A stretch of 64,000 nucleotides of DNA. Source: Nomia melanderi. Its lineage: Eukaryota > Arthropoda > Insecta > Hymenoptera > Halictidae. Every line of letters begins with the position of its first letter. Position 1 is the first letter of the stretch. The notes below the pieces were generated by a model. That model made no database searches. It worked only from the letters and a program-made list of their open reading frames with translations, and was not told the origin of the DNA. The stretch spans positions 8,453,001-8,517,000 of the forward strand of contig NC_135000.1 in assembly GCF_051020985.1 (NCBI RefSeq). The letters run 5' to 3'. Below are positions 10,630-21,192 of the stretch, piece after piece. Made by a program: the position numbers and the translations under genes.

Positions 10630-11077
10630 TTAACCAGTTAACTGTGGAATTTAGTTGGAAAAACCTTCTCGTTCGCGCAATAAAATAAAAAACTCGAACG
10701 TGTACTCATCGAACGCACGTAGAGTATATTTTAATGAAAGATCAAAGCGAAACAAAGAAGAATTACATGTTTATGTGAAAAACTAAAGAATTCATCGCTG
10801 AAAGAATTAGTATCATGTCAAACACAGTTAACCCCTTGGCCTATGATATATTTCTCAACTCTGTCGATACGGCTACTTTGTCATTAATAATTCATTGGAA
10901 AAACAGACAAATTCTAAACATATATTATTCCTACATTTCCTTTTAAGTATAATACTCGATTACAGAGGAATAACATTCACTTTGATTTCGAATGAACTGA
11001 CTAATACATATATTTGTCGCATCATATTGAAAATCTTCACCTCGAGTCTAACTCGTTGTACAAGGGGTTAACTATTA
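10630..11077 (+). mobile_element. Family F TTAA element interrupted by family D
   Basis: It begins TTAACCAGTTAACTGTGG and follows the complete F copy at 60570-60799 ('aatttagttggaaaaacc', 'gatcaaagcgaaaca', 'ttacatgtttatgtgaaaaa', 'aattagtatcatgtcaa'). The right inverted repeat reads 'cacagTTAA', then D1 (10828-11071), then 'TTAActattaa' in place of the 'TTAActggttaa' in F2. D1 is therefore inserted at the TTAA inside the terminal repeat of F. Confidence 0.85.
10828..11071 (+). mobile_element. Family D TTAA element nested in family F
   Basis: It starts TTAACCCCTTGGCCTATGA and ends GTACAAGGGGTTAA. It matches D copies at 15638, 30184 and 39876 throughout ('gatacggctactttgtcatt', 'tatttccttttaagtataat', 'attacagaggaataa'). 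It is 244 bp with no coding capacity of its own. Confidence 0.9.
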
Positions 11078-11841
11078 AAATAAGAGCGATGAAACGAAAA
11101 CAAACCAAGAACCCCCAACTCCGACCACTTTAATAACTCTATTCGCAATTATCTCCGATAACCCGCTAATCTCGTTACCGACTCCTCCACTTTGCCGCGA
11201 GGGGCTAACGAAGCCGCGGTAAATTACCGAATATCCACAATATTACCAGAGAGACGCTCGCGAAAAAGAATCGCCGCAGAAAAGTCGTCGAAGGGCGTAC
11301 GGTATGCGACGCGTGGGCGTGGGTCCAGACTGGGCGCGTGTCGCTCGTGGGCAGAGAGGAGGCTAGAGGTCCGAGAGGAGAAGGACACGGAAGGGTTAGG
11401 GGATAAGGGACACCCGGGAGAGTCTGCGAAGACGCTCGAGCGGCCGGAAGGGGGGAGGGCGAGCGGGATCCTCTCTCGTCCCGGGTGGGCAGGATCGCTT
11501 CGAACTCTCAAAAATTTATGGCCGGCGCTTCGACCTACGAGCGAGAGGTGTTACTCCCGGGTTCCACGGGGTCGGGGCCGCAAGATTTACGCAACGCTGG
11601 CAGGGAAGCCGGGAGAAGTACGAGCCGGCCCGCTAACGAAAGAGAGATCGCCGCTCGTTAACGTCCGGCCGGATAATCGATAGTACACTCGCACGCGCTG
11701 CGGGGAAGGTTACTTCTGAGACACCGGGTATGCTCCTCGCACCGTGGAATCCGTGGTTTCCATAGGAAACTGGGAACGAGGAAGCTGAGTATGGGGCTTT
11801 TGGTGTTTTTGCCAGTTTTGGAATTTCTCTATGTTTCTGGT
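11078..11841. other. GC-rich island 11170-11760, no gene accepted
   Basis: The island contains a 163-codon + frame (11192-11683) and an overlapping 95-codon minus frame. The + frame is Arg/Gly/Ser-rich without recognisable motifs, and no splice signals support it. Confidence 0.45.
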
Positions 11842-12101
11842 TTAACCCTTTTGGTCGTGGTGTATTTGTGGAAGGAATCTAAAGCAGGTGAATTTGATTG
11901 TTTGTAAAGGTTGTCCTTGTGTTATCACAAGTAGATTCTATTTGATAATGGTGTCGAGTTCTCTTGTCAAATTGTGCTATCGCAGAATGAAACTGAAGAC
12001 ACTTTTGAGTGGACTCTTAGCAATCTTGGTGATTGTGTCATCACAACTGTGTTAACTATAAGTATGTCCTTATACGAGGACGCCATGGCCGAAAGGGTTA
12101 A
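11842..12101. mobile_element. TTAA element with tips TTAACCCTTTTGGTCGTGG (single copy)
   Basis: The left tip TTAACCCTTTTGGTCGTGG mirrors the right end CCATGGCCGAAAGGGTTAA with three mismatches. It is 260 bp. The interior has paired 'ttgtgttatcacaa' and 'gtgtcatcacaac' motifs. No second copy was seen in the window. Confidence 0.65.
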
Positions 12102-12342
12102 GGACTGTGATTCTCGAGGACTGTCCTCGTTTTAGGAACATGGGAGTTTCGTGGTTGGAAATTGAGTTGGAGTTTTGAAGTTGGAGATTTTTAACAGTTT
12201 GAGAACTGTTGTCATTTTGGACCCATTTCCCATTTGGCGACTGAATTCTCAAGATTGATAAAAATATTGAAATGATCAATAAGTAAATTAATTCTCAACT
12301 GTGTGGCAATGTTTTCTAATTACCAAACCATTCGACGAGTCA

Positions 12343-12447
12343 CATATTTGATGCTACGCACCGTCTAATGAGCCATCAATGGTACACACTGTCTAATGTG
12401 ATATCTTAGTGTGAGCCACCGGTGGTACACGCCGGCGTGAACGTGTT
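12343..12447. mobile_element. Degenerate G-like element fragment
   Basis: 'gctacgcaccgtctaatg' resembles the left end of family G (acattgcgtaccgtctaat). 'accgtctaatg', 'cactgtctaatg' and 'cgccggcgtgaacgtgttaa' give a decayed terminal-repeat pattern. The boundaries are uncertain. Confidence 0.4.
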
Positions 12448-12453
12448 AAAATG

Positions 12454-12650
12454 TAAGGTTGCGAAGACATTATTGAATTCTCCAATATTTTCGTTCTAAC
12501 AGTTTGAGCACTGTTGTCATTTTGGAGACATGAGACTTTCGTGATTAAAATATAAGGTTGCGAAGACATCATTGAATTCTCGTTGGTATTTTCGTTCTAA
12601 CAGTTTGAGGACTGTTGTCATTTTGTAGACATCAGACTTTCGTACGGCGA
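12454..12650. repeat. Two-copy tandem repeat, unit about 99 bp
   Basis: 'taaggttgcgaagacat', 'attgaattctc', 'attttcgttctaacagtttg' and 'actgttgtcattttg' occur in the same order twice, ending in 'gactttcgt'. A third, more diverged relative lies at about 12105-12215. Confidence 0.8.
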
Positions 12651-13329
12651 CCGTCCTTGCAGAATAGGATCACACGATATCCCCGAAGAATTAGGAATTC
12701 GAGGATCTAAGGTACTCACGCGAAATACCGAAAAAAGTAGGAAACATACAGAGGGCGACGGTTCTGGGGACGATACATTCCGAAGAAATTCGGTCCCTCG
12801 ATCGTATAAAACCGTCGAAGATACCTGGTGCCTCTAAAACGGTCGAATGAATATTAAGCCCGACATATTGAGACCGGCGGAGAAGCGAGGCGGGAAGAAA
12901 GGCGAGCCGGGTAGAGCATTATTGGGAAACGGTAAATATTTCTCGGCGTATATGGCGGAATGAGCATAAAAGGCCAGGGTGGCGTCGAGTGCCGGCAGAA
13001 TCTTGTTCCACGGTACGATTACCGCGCGTGCATCGATAGAGAACGGTAGAGTGGTGGATCGGGAAGAGGAGAACGGGGCTGAAGAGGGTTTCGTTTCCGG
13101 TCGGAATTAAAATCGAGCCGACTTTTTCTTCCGCGAGATTTCCAGACTTTCGAGGCGAGTCCTAGGTCCTGTCTACCGGAGGAGACTGGGAAACTGGATC
13201 TTGAAGCTTCCTCTTCAGCTCGAGAAATAAAACTTCTAAGCTTTATTGCTAACGCTTCATTATTTCGCGATATTATGTCGTCTAGACATTGATGCAACGG
13301 AAAATCGAGTTTAGTGCTATAAGCTTCTT
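12651..13329. other. No gene seen; GC-rich 12650-13200
   Basis: This is CpG-containing sequence without a protein-like frame. A donor-like GTGAGT lies on the minus strand near 12717, without a matching exon. Confidence 0.4.
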
Positions 13330-13645
13330 CGAGTTTAGCACTGATAGGACATCAACCTAACGATCGTTGCGATGCATTATTGATCAACTGGTTCTTAGTT
13401 TCCTCAGTTACCCAGACCTGCTAGCTTTGGGGTTGCTAAGATTCGACACTGTCGTCCAGGAATCTCAATTCTATCACACAAGTGTAGCAGTGATAAGAGC
13501 TCAACCTAACAATCATTCCAATGCATTAGCAATCAACGTCAAGCTATTTCTTAATTCCCTCGAATTTCAGCTGCCAGACCTGCAGCTAGCTTCGGGGTTG
13601 CTGAGATTGGAGACAGCATTGTCCAAGAATCGCAGTTCCAACGCG
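13330..13645. repeat. Two-copy duplication, offset about 149 bp
   Basis: 'tcaacctaac', 'aatgcatta', 'ccagacctgc', 'gctagct' and 'ggggttgct' followed by 'agatt' recur in order, offset by about 149 bases. A 142-codon frame (13367-13795) runs through both copies and repeats PDL and GLLR. Just beyond is an acceptor-like 'tctttgcag' at 13661-13669, but no matching donor follows and the frame stops at 13795, so I do not call an exon. Confidence 0.7.
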
Positions 13646-14284
13646 CGCGACCAGCTTCTTTCTTTGCAGGACAAAACAGGCGTTCCGCAGAATTTCCCTA
13701 GGAATCCGGCGCGAAAGAGCAGCGTGCGAGTGTCAAGAAAAGGCGATCGTGCTCCGGGCGCCATGGAAACAGGGATGCAACGGCGGGGTAGCTAAGAAGA
13801 GGGTGGGTCTCGCGCTGGAACACGCCAGCGAACTCGGAAACGCTTTGTCCGGCGAGCTGAGTCTGTCTGGCGTCGTTTTCACGGCGGCTTGAGCCCTATT
13901 TTCGTGTAAACCGCTTTAGGGCAGCCCGTAAACGCAGCGAACGGGGGAACGGTTGATCCAAGCCGAGAATTAGGGAGAAGGAAATCGAGAGGCGTGGAAA
14001 TGCCGGCTGTCGCGTGTTTACGCTTGTGAAACAACTCCCGCGAGCGTGTTCCCTCATCGGCGGAGTCGCAATAAACCGCTCGGCAAATATTTAAGCGCGT
14101 GTGCATCGCGCGGAGGCGATGGCTGCGCCGGGAACGCGCGTGGCGATGGATTCTCTTCGTTAACACAAGCTGTCGATCGAACATCGAAGGAACGACAATG
14201 ATTTCTGAATTTGTAACTTCGAGATTTTTTGTGAACATCTCTCGACTCGCGTCTTTCCGGCGCAAGAGGTTAAAGTCCAGTAAC
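13646..14284. other. GC-rich island, no gene accepted
   Basis: Overlapping frames on both strands (to 13795 on +; 13879-14265 on -) lack recognisable domains. Confidence 0.4.
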
Positions 14285-14372
14285 CTAGCATCGGTTCTAC
14301 TTAATACTAGAGATCATTTGGAATATTCAAATCGAGACCAGTCATTTTGACTGTTACGATAGTTTTAGTGTC
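14285..14372 (-). mobile_element. Degenerate family A fragment
   Basis: 'gaccagtcattttgactgtt' and 'gatagttttagtgtc' resemble the reverse of the family A left end. A possible mirrored tip 'cttaatactagag' lies at about 14298. The copy is old and internally deleted. Confidence 0.5.
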
Positions 14373-14451
14373 AGAGGAATTTATGGCGAAACATTGCTGT
14401 TTAACTATCATGTTTCTGTAATAATTTGAGACTGGACACCAAGTAACTCTA

Positions 14452-14669
14452 TTAACACTAGAACTACCGTAACAGTCAAAATGACTGGTTCCCGTTTTCT
14501 TGTTTCGCTGTTATTGATTTCAAAGCATTGAATATTCCAAATGATTTTGAAAATAGTTTCACTTGAGTACTATAACGAATGTCTGAAGAAACCGGAAATA
14601 ATCTATTGTTACAGTTTTTATAGGGATTGCATACCAATCGTATTAAACTCTTGGTAGTTCTAGTGTTGA
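14452..14669 (+). mobile_element. Family A TTAA element, complete
   Basis: It starts TTAACACTAGAACTACCG and ends GGTAGTTCTAGTGTTGA (one change in TTAA). The uninterrupted right half supplies the empty-site comparison for the nested insertion at 7806. Four bases missing in 'gaaaatagtttcac' shift the reverse-strand family frame after KLF. Confidence 0.88.
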
Positions 14670-15391
14670 AGCTACTCGGTTTAAAATGCATTTCATGTTA
14701 ACAAATTCCACTATCGATCCCTTGTCTTCTATCATGTCAGACGAAGATTGGCAATACGAGTCAATTACTCGATTCATTCGGATTCGAAGTGTTATTCTAT
14801 AATCAATCATTATACTTAGCAAACATATAGAATATGCTCGTAATATTTCCCTCCTAAGAAATATTCATAGCAAAGTATCGCTCGAAGTTGAAGGAATCGT
14901 AGAGCGAGGGATTAAAGCGACGACCGAATTAAGGAAAACATTAGTCCCTTCAATGTGAATTCTGCTCGATCGAGTAAACAGAAAAGACCTTTCGCTTCGA
15001 GCTCAGTGGGCCGCGCTTCAACAACACGCGTAGATGACGAACCTTCCGCGACCTCGGGCGTCAGTCTCGCCCGGATCTCCGTCGCGACGAATTATTCCCA
15101 GCGGTGTGAGTTTCGAGTGCCGATATCCGCGTGAATTTTTGATTTTTCCCTGAGATCGGTTCTCATTATCGCCGCAGCGAGAAACGTGCCACTTCGCTCG
15201 CGCGTATAATTCACGAGATGGTGCTACCGGAAGAAAAATCGAAGGGACGCGTCTCGTTCGACGTGGAGCCGACAAAATGGCCGCTGGAAGGTTCGAGCCG
15301 GTAAGAATAGGATCGTCCGCATGGGAATTACGCGGCTCCGGTTCGATAACGAGAGAGCTACCCGAGGATGAGCAACGCTTTTGACTTTTAG
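14670..15391. other. No gene seen; GC-rich 15000-15330
   Basis: The first half is ordinary, then a CpG-rich island. The 85-codon minus frame 15018-15275 is Arg-rich and unremarkable. Confidence 0.4.
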
Positions 15392-15487
15392 AAACGCTGC
15401 GGATACTTTATCCGACCGGAGAATTATTCTAACAAGCGAACGGCGGCGATCGGAAACAGTTCTTCGGGGAGACGTTTCCTCCGCAAG
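15392..15487 (+). other. Candidate internal exon (96 nt), low confidence
   Basis: It is bounded by an acceptor-like 'cttttgacttttag' ending at 15391 and a consensus-like donor AAG|GTACGT at 15488. The 96 nt are open in two of three frames. In frame 0 the 32 codons begin KRCGYFIRPENYSNKR and end SSSGRRFLRK. No homology is recognised, and chance is a serious alternative because the island is GC-rich. The feature would need RNA evidence. Confidence 0.17.
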
Positions 15488-15637
15488 GTACGTAGTCGCT
15501 TTTTACAAATGTTTTACGTGGTTTCTGTTTCTGCGGAAGGGCTGCTTCTATAACGGAATAACGAATCTCTTTCGATTTAACTGAGATAGTGGAGAAACAC
15601 GTCTGTTTGGTACAATTGATCGAGACGTGACGATTAA

Positions 15638-15881
15638 TTAACCCCTTGGCCTATGACTTCTTTCTCAACTCTGATACGGCTACTTTATCATTAATAATTT
15701 CTTAGAAAAAGAGAAAAATTCTGAGCACATGTTATGCCTATATTTCCTTTTAAGTGTAATAATTGATTACAGAGGAATAATATTCACTTTGAATTCGAAT
15801 TAACTGAGTAATACATATATTTGTCGCATCATGTCGAAAATCTTCACCTCGAGTCTAACTCGTTGTAGGGCAAGGGGTTAA
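15638..15881 (+). mobile_element. Family D TTAA element, complete
   Basis: It starts TTAACCCCTTGGCCTATGA and ends GGGCAAGGGGTTAA, 244 bp. It is close to D1 throughout, including 'catcatgtcgaaaatcttca' and 'cctcgagtctaactcgtt'. Confidence 0.92.
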
Positions 15882-16059
15882 TTAGAGATTGAGATTCGTT
15901 TTTCTCTTTAATTGATTACCATTTCGTCTACTTGAGTCCACGAATGGTCATTGCGAATTGTTTTCAACGGGAAGGGTTGAAGCGTTGAGCAAATATAGCG
16001 CAAAATTGTATTGTCGTTATTAGATACTTAGAACAATGAAACCTCATTACTCCAAAGTT
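15882..16059. other. Short spacer, nothing seen
   Basis: Ordinary sequence with no signal. Confidence 0.4.
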
Positions 16060-16365
16060 CCAAGTTTCCGTAGAAACCGGAAAGAATCAGTAACTCGCGA
16101 ATCTTCCATCTTCCGAATTGTACAAGATTCGATCGCCACATTACGTTTCTTTCTCCAACTCTAAAACGCACGCGTTCGATTAAGACGTACTCCCGTCAAA
16201 GCTCGTTTACACAGAAACCTGTGTCGGAAAGAATCATTAATTCGCGAATCTTCCGAATTGTACAAGATTCGATCGCCACATTACGTTTCTTTTTTCCAAC
16301 TCTAAAACGCACGCGTTCGATTAAGACGTACTCCCGTCAAAGCTCGTTTACACAGAAACCGGCGC
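16060..16365. repeat. Tandem repeat, unit about 140 bp, two full copies plus part of a third
   Basis: 'gaattgtacaagattcgatc', 'gccacattacgtttctt', 'aactctaaaacgcacgcg' and 'cccgtcaaagctcgtttaca' are nearly identical in both copies (anchors 16121 and 16261). The start of a third copy ('cagaaaccgg') runs into the next GC island. High identity indicates a recent duplication. Confidence 0.9.
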
Positions 16366-16715
16366 CGGAGTATCGGTGATTCCTCGCGAGTCTTCCAGCG
16401 GGAATCACGGTCGCAGGATCGTTTGATGGAATGGGTGAAGATCGCATAATGAGTTTCGGCGGGCGCGAGGCTCGCCGGCGGAATTCAGGCTGACGCGGAA
16501 AAGGCCGCAAAGAGGTCGAGAGGGCGGCCTTCAAGCCTCCGTGCATTTTAATAAAGATTCCGGGGGTGTACGCGCGAGCCCGTGAAACCGAAGAGAGTGA
16601 TAAAAAGGGAGCGGGGACAAAGGGAAATCGCCGGCGTTGTGAGACTGGAGTAATTTACCGATACTTTCGGCGGGAACGAGCGGAGGAGGGAATAATTCGG
16701 AAAAAGAGCCGATCC

Positions 16716-16717
<2 letters not shown>
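16366..16717. other. GC-rich island, no gene seen
   Basis: Short frames only. Both strands are stop-poor because of composition. Confidence 0.4.

Positions 16718-16749
<32 letters not shown>
16718..16749. repeat. (CT)n microsatellite, about 15 units
   Basis: Uninterrupted CT dinucleotides end in 'cttcc'. Read on the minus strand this is a GAGA tract, which in insects can bind GAGA factor, but no promoter features accompany it. Confidence 0.95.
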
Positions 16750-16752
<3 letters not shown>

Positions 16753-18168
16753 GATAAGTAATTACCTCTTTTGACGCGGCGCGGACAAATCTTTTTAATT
16801 CGAGCAAGGATCCTTCCTGTCTCCTTTTCAACCGCTCTTATCCTTTCTTTGCCGGTCGCTTTTCAGATTGTCGCGTCCTCGCGGTCCTTCGAGATTTCAT
16901 TCGCGAACGTCCCGAGCGAATTCATATTTGTATTCCGTTAAATTCGAATACATTAGGTTAAGTTTGTTTGAGTGGCTAAACTTTTGCGCTTAGTCAGTGG
17001 AGGATATTCCACGGTGACGGGTCACGGGGTTATAGGAATTTTATATTTAATAAAATATTATTTTATACGGCAGAGAAGTAAGCGGAACTTACGGGCCGAA
17101 TAAACTTTATTCCCGGGACTTCGAGTCGCGAAGATCCAGTTCTACCTTGAACGCAGGTGTTTGAATATTAAACTTCGTACTAAACTTTGTAAACTTGCAG
17201 TGTTTCGTAACAATCGAGTATTTTATTCAGCGGAATTCTGTGCAGGCGTATCTGTAGCTCTGAATGTAACAGGAATCGTTAATGATTGGTTTCGTGTTAA
17301 TTGTTCGGTGATTTCGGGAAGCTTCAACCGTTTAGAGCAAGACTTTCGTAGTATATATTACTATATATTATATAATATTATTGTATATTATTTTTATTAC
17401 TATTAGAATGTTCAGTTTGCGATTATTTAAACGATAAATGCGTTTCTGCGAAGGATTTCTAATTAGATCTGCACGGTTACTAGCCTAGGAACCTTCGAAT
17501 CTCAAGAAACTTGGAATTTTCATGAAAAAATTGCAAATAACTCTAATTGCTCGGTAATTGTAGCGTTCAGACGAATCGTTTCTAATTTTCCATGGCGCGA
17601 GAGACAATCTCGATCGTCCGTGGACCGAATGGTTCTCGTTGGAATCGTTCCGCGCGCCGAAATTCCCCGACGATCGTCAGCGGAGAGCGAATTTCAAGGT
17701 CCGGTCGAGCGGATTCCGAAAGGGCGTAAAGGCGAGCGGATTCCACGTAAAATAAGATCGATTGCAAATTACAATACCGGTTAGTAGGAACCGAAAGCCA
17801 GTCGCGGGCTGCGTAATTACGCGTTTGCGGTCAACGGAAACGTTTTCATTCTCGATCGAGCATCCGCTCGGTTCAAATTGCTCCTATAAAATCCTCTCTT
17901 AACTACAATGTTGCGTATAAATTGCGCTTAAACCCATTCGCCCGCCATTTAACACCACTCCGTCCAGTAATTCCATGACGATCGTTCGCGCGGTACAACT
18001 CTCTTCTCGCGCGTCTTAAAAGAAGCTTACACGCTCTCGGCTCTTTTCAGGCCGGCCTCGCAAAAAAACAGTCCAATCGGCGTGTTCCTTCCTTTCGCAT
18101 GTTCCCTGTGAGTCTTCTTTTTTGCTCGGCGATGTTGATGATAAATATTGAATAGTGTTACATCGAGA
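16750..18168. other. No gene seen
   Basis: Mixed sequence with an AT-rich stretch at 17340-17405 (ATATTATA type) and a GC-rich stretch at 17580-18110. Frames are short and without motifs. A donor-like GTGAGT at about 18109 has no supporting acceptor. Confidence 0.4.
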
Positions 18169-18340
18169 TTAACACTAGGTTTACCGGTATTTCTTGTATG
18201 TCTACCTCTGCGGATCGATTTGAACGAAATCACGCGTTTTCTTGGAACAACTTAAACGAGACAACTATACTCCCGGAATTATGTGCGCTCTAGTTTCTAT
18301 AAAGGAATTTGGCAATTACACTTGGTAGTTTTAGTACTGA
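18169..18340. mobile_element. A-like TTAA element with tips TTAACACTAGGTTTACC
   Basis: The left end TTAACACTAGGTTTACC is mirrored by the right end 'cttggtagttttagtactga' with several changes. It is 172 bp. The interior does not match family A, so it is a related but separate family or a highly diverged copy. Confidence 0.55.
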
Positions 18341-18523
18341 TATTCAAGTTTGTGGTGTGCAGTATGAAATATTAGAATAAAACGTTCCTCTAGTTGCTTC
18401 TCTTTGAGTTAACTTCAGAAAGTGTCTGTCTCGTTAGGAAATTTTATAATAAATATTCATAAGAAGACACTTGTGAGTTTTTCGCGACGAGCTACATTCG
18501 CACAACTGAACAAGTTGTTTCTA
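18341..18523. other. Short spacer, nothing seen
   Basis: AT-leaning sequence without signal. Confidence 0.4.
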
Positions 18524-18838
18524 CAGAAAATTCGCACAGTTCCTAATTTAAGATTAATTGGCATAATATTGAGTAGTATCTTGCTACATTACTTCCAACA
18601 GTAGATTCACGCACATTTATTCCATTGTTCCCACAAAACTAAGTACATCTTTGCTCATATTGATTGAAATTAGCGCAGAAAATTCGCACAGTTCCTAATT
18701 GAGGATGAATTGGCATAATATTGAGTAGTATTTTGCTAGATTACTTCCAACAGTAGATTCACGCACATTTGTGCCACAGCTTATTCCATTGTTCCCACAA
18801 AACTACGTACGTGTTCGCTCATACTGATTGAAATTAGA
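18524..18838. repeat. Two-copy tandem repeat, unit about 152 bp
   Basis: 'cagaaaattcgcacagttcc', 'ggcataatattgagtagtat', 'cttccaacagtagattcacg' and 'attccattgttcccacaaaa' occur in order at 18524 and again at 18676. The second copy has an extra 'gtgccacagct' insertion. Confidence 0.88.
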
Positions 18839-19204
18839 GGTTCGGGAACAGAGAATTACAATGTGTACGATTCCCGGGACCGGGAACTGCTTCCAGTGAC
18901 ATTGTCCCGGCGCGCGTTTGGCCGCGTGATCGCAAACGAGGGAGAGATAGCCGACTTTATAACGCGATTTGATATCGGGAGAAATCTCCGCAGTGAATTG
19001 GTACGTGGTCGGAATCCCACCAGGACGCGAAGTCCCGTGGAATCCTGGGCCGATTGGATCCTTACGTCCCCCGGAAATCTGTTGTGGACACAGGGCGTTG
19101 AAACCTCGCTGTTTCCCCGCGACAAGCTATCGAGCACCGTTAATTCCATTCGATTTAACCACGATTTTGTAAAACCTCATAGTCCTCCTATAAATCTGTA
19201 GATA
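18839..19204. other. GC-rich island, no gene seen
   Basis: Three overlapping frames on two strands (97-112 codons) cover the island. None shows domain-like sequence. Confidence 0.4.
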
Positions 19205-19405
19205 TTAACACATTGAGCGCCTACGTTCATGTTACATTTTAGATATGTATAACACCAATCCAAGGTAAAATTTACAAAATCGAATTCCTTATTCTCTTCC
19301 ATAAGTTAGAAATTTTGGTGTAATCGATGTTTAAAAACGTATCAATATAATCACCGACGCTTGCGTTTTTAGTAGTTGATATTTAGCCGGCGTTCAATGT
19401 GTTAC
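19205..19405. mobile_element. TTAA element with tips TTAACACATTGAGCGCC
   Basis: The left tip TTAACACATTGAGCGCC mirrors the right end GGCGTTCAATGTGTTAC with few mismatches. It is about 200 bp. The tips resemble family G but the interior is different. Confidence 0.75.
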
Positions 19406-20241
19406 GATCTGCTGAAGGTTTTCTTCGATAGTAAATTATGTTGTGCATGGAGTAGATTCATAGTAGAGTTTTAAATTACGTAGGTTAATCAGTTTGTTGG
19501 AAGAGATGGGAATTTTTAGATAGAAACTAGTAAACTGTTACTATAGTTTCCTTAACAATTATTATTATTATTATTGAGTATTATCAAGTGTTACTGTATC
19601 AAAATTGGAGAATAATTTCAATTGTTACCTACCAAGTAGAAACTAGGAAACTATTACTATACTGTCAACAATTATTAATGACTATCAACTGTTACTACAT
19701 TAGAATTCAGAGATAATTTCAATTTCCATACGTCGAATAGAAAATTCCGATGTACATCCAGAAACTCGGCAGTGAAAACGATACGAAAAATTCAAAGGCG
19801 CAGTTTTAAGGGAACTTTGAAATGAATTTCGAATCCCTCGTCGTTAGCGTTCGTCGAGATTGCAAGAGTGTCGGTTATCGATCTCATCCGCTCGAATATC
19901 AGAGGCCCGTCCGCGAGGAACGCGCCAGTTCCTCGGGTTGCGCCCACGGGGCTCACTTTCCTCGATTCTCGCCAATTTCCCGGAGGACCCCGGTCCGAAA
20001 CGCAGCCGTGGTTATGCACTTTTCGTACACGTACCCCGGTCGATTTGCATAACTGTCCGCTCCGCTTTTCGTTTCGGGGGACTTCGCGCGAACGAGTCGG
20101 CCTCGTCTTCGCTCTGCTCCCAGGACTTCGGAGTTTCCAGCACGAGAGTAACGAACGAAACTCGGTTTCTTGGTATCCACTGGATCGATGAATAATTTGC
20201 CTATCGTTCGCTGATCATTCGGAATCAAGCTTTCCGACGGT
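19406..20241. other. No gene seen; small duplication and GC-rich island
   Basis: 'tagaaactag' followed by 'aaactgttactata' recurs at about 19521 and 19636 with an (ATT)n stretch at 19557-19575. The GC-rich island 19800-20200 has five overlapping frames on both strands, which I regard as chance. Confidence 0.4.
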
Positions 20242-20310
20242 TCAACCCTTTGTCGTACAATGACGAGTGAGACTCGCGATGAAGATTTCTAAACTAATTT
20301 AAGAATCAAT
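20242..20310 (-). mobile_element. Family D end fragment
   Basis: 'caaccctttgtcgtacaatg' and 'cgagtgagactcgcgatgaa' followed by 'gatttc' match the reverse of the D right end. The remainder is absent. Confidence 0.55.
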
Positions 20311-20458
20311 GTTGTTCGTTACCCACGGATCAAAGCAAACAACTATTTTGCTAGTATTATCTTCAAGTGAAATTTCCAGCTGAAGTAGAATGGAAAATTT
20401 TGTTGTATTTCTTACAAATTGTCGATAGTAAAATGATACATGAGCATAGTGGCGAAGG

Positions 20459-20645
20459 TAATTAGCACTCCAGGTTGTTTTGTAATCTATTAGGAAACTA
20501 ATTTTTATAGTGTTTCTAGCGAAAATAAGAAATGCTATACATTTCTTTGATTTTTTTCTTCTTAGTACAAAATTTCGATGTGTGGAGAATCTAATAATTT
20601 TAGGGTAGTTTCTTTAAAATTCATTAAAATATTTAATTGTAATGT
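20459..20645 (-). mobile_element. Family C TTAA element, right end lost
   Basis: It starts 'ttagcactccaggttgtttt' and follows the reverse of C ('aactaatttttatagt', 'aaaatttcgatgtgtgga', 'attttagggtagtttcttt'). It stops before the GAGTTCAAAGGGTTAA end. Confidence 0.7.
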
Positions 20646-20699
20646 GAGATACTGGCTGAATAATTGGTTGCACTGCGGAATTTCTCGATTTTTAATTGA

Positions 20700-21192
20700 A
20701 TTTTTCAGTGTGATGGGGTTTCTCTGATTTCTAATTACTAGAGTCTAGACAATTGGACATTAATCACGTATATTTCTTTTAGTTTGAGATATTTCGAGAA
20801 CGTTCTTATGAGAAATCAGGTGTCTTGGTCCAACCATGTTTTCTTTTATATAGTTTTATGTAGTTTTGTATAGTTTTGTCCAGTTTTGTCTAGTTTTGTA
20901 TAGTTTTGTCTAGTTTTGTATAGCATTGCACCTATTTTTATAGTTTTGTATAGTTTTGTATAGCATTGCACCCATTTTTATAGTTTTATACATTTCTATA
21001 TTATTATCATCGCAAATTTGTTCACCCTTCCTCGATTTATGATGGGATTCCTCTAATTTCTAATTACCATAGTCTAGGAAATCAAACATTAAACACCCCA
21101 GTTATATTTCTTTTAATCTAAAAAATTTCGAGAACATTCTCACGAGAAATCAGGTGCTAAGAATTCAGGTGTCTCGGTCCAACCATTTTTCC
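20700..21192. repeat. Duplicated flank (about 145 bp) around a TAGTTTTG minisatellite
   Basis: Blocks 20700-20845 and 21035-21192 share 'tgatttctaattac', 'agtctag', 'tttcgagaac', 'gagaaatcaggtg' and 'ggtccaacca'. Between them, 20836-20990 is made of about 11-bp 'tatagttttg' or 'tctagttttg' units, with 'tatagcattgcacc' twice. Confidence 0.75.

Noticed and set aside
11192..11683. 163-codon + frame
   Set aside because: Arg/Gly/Ser-rich, overlaps an opposite-strand frame, no motif and no splice signals.
13367..13795. 142-codon + frame with repeated PDL and GLLR motifs, suggestive of a repeat protein
   Set aside because: The repetition comes from a 149-bp DNA duplication; only part of it stays in frame and no LRR-type periodicity continues.
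16718..16749. (CT)n tract considered as a GAGA promoter element
   Set aside because: No start-site, donor or other promoter motifs nearby, unlike the 52-kb tract.
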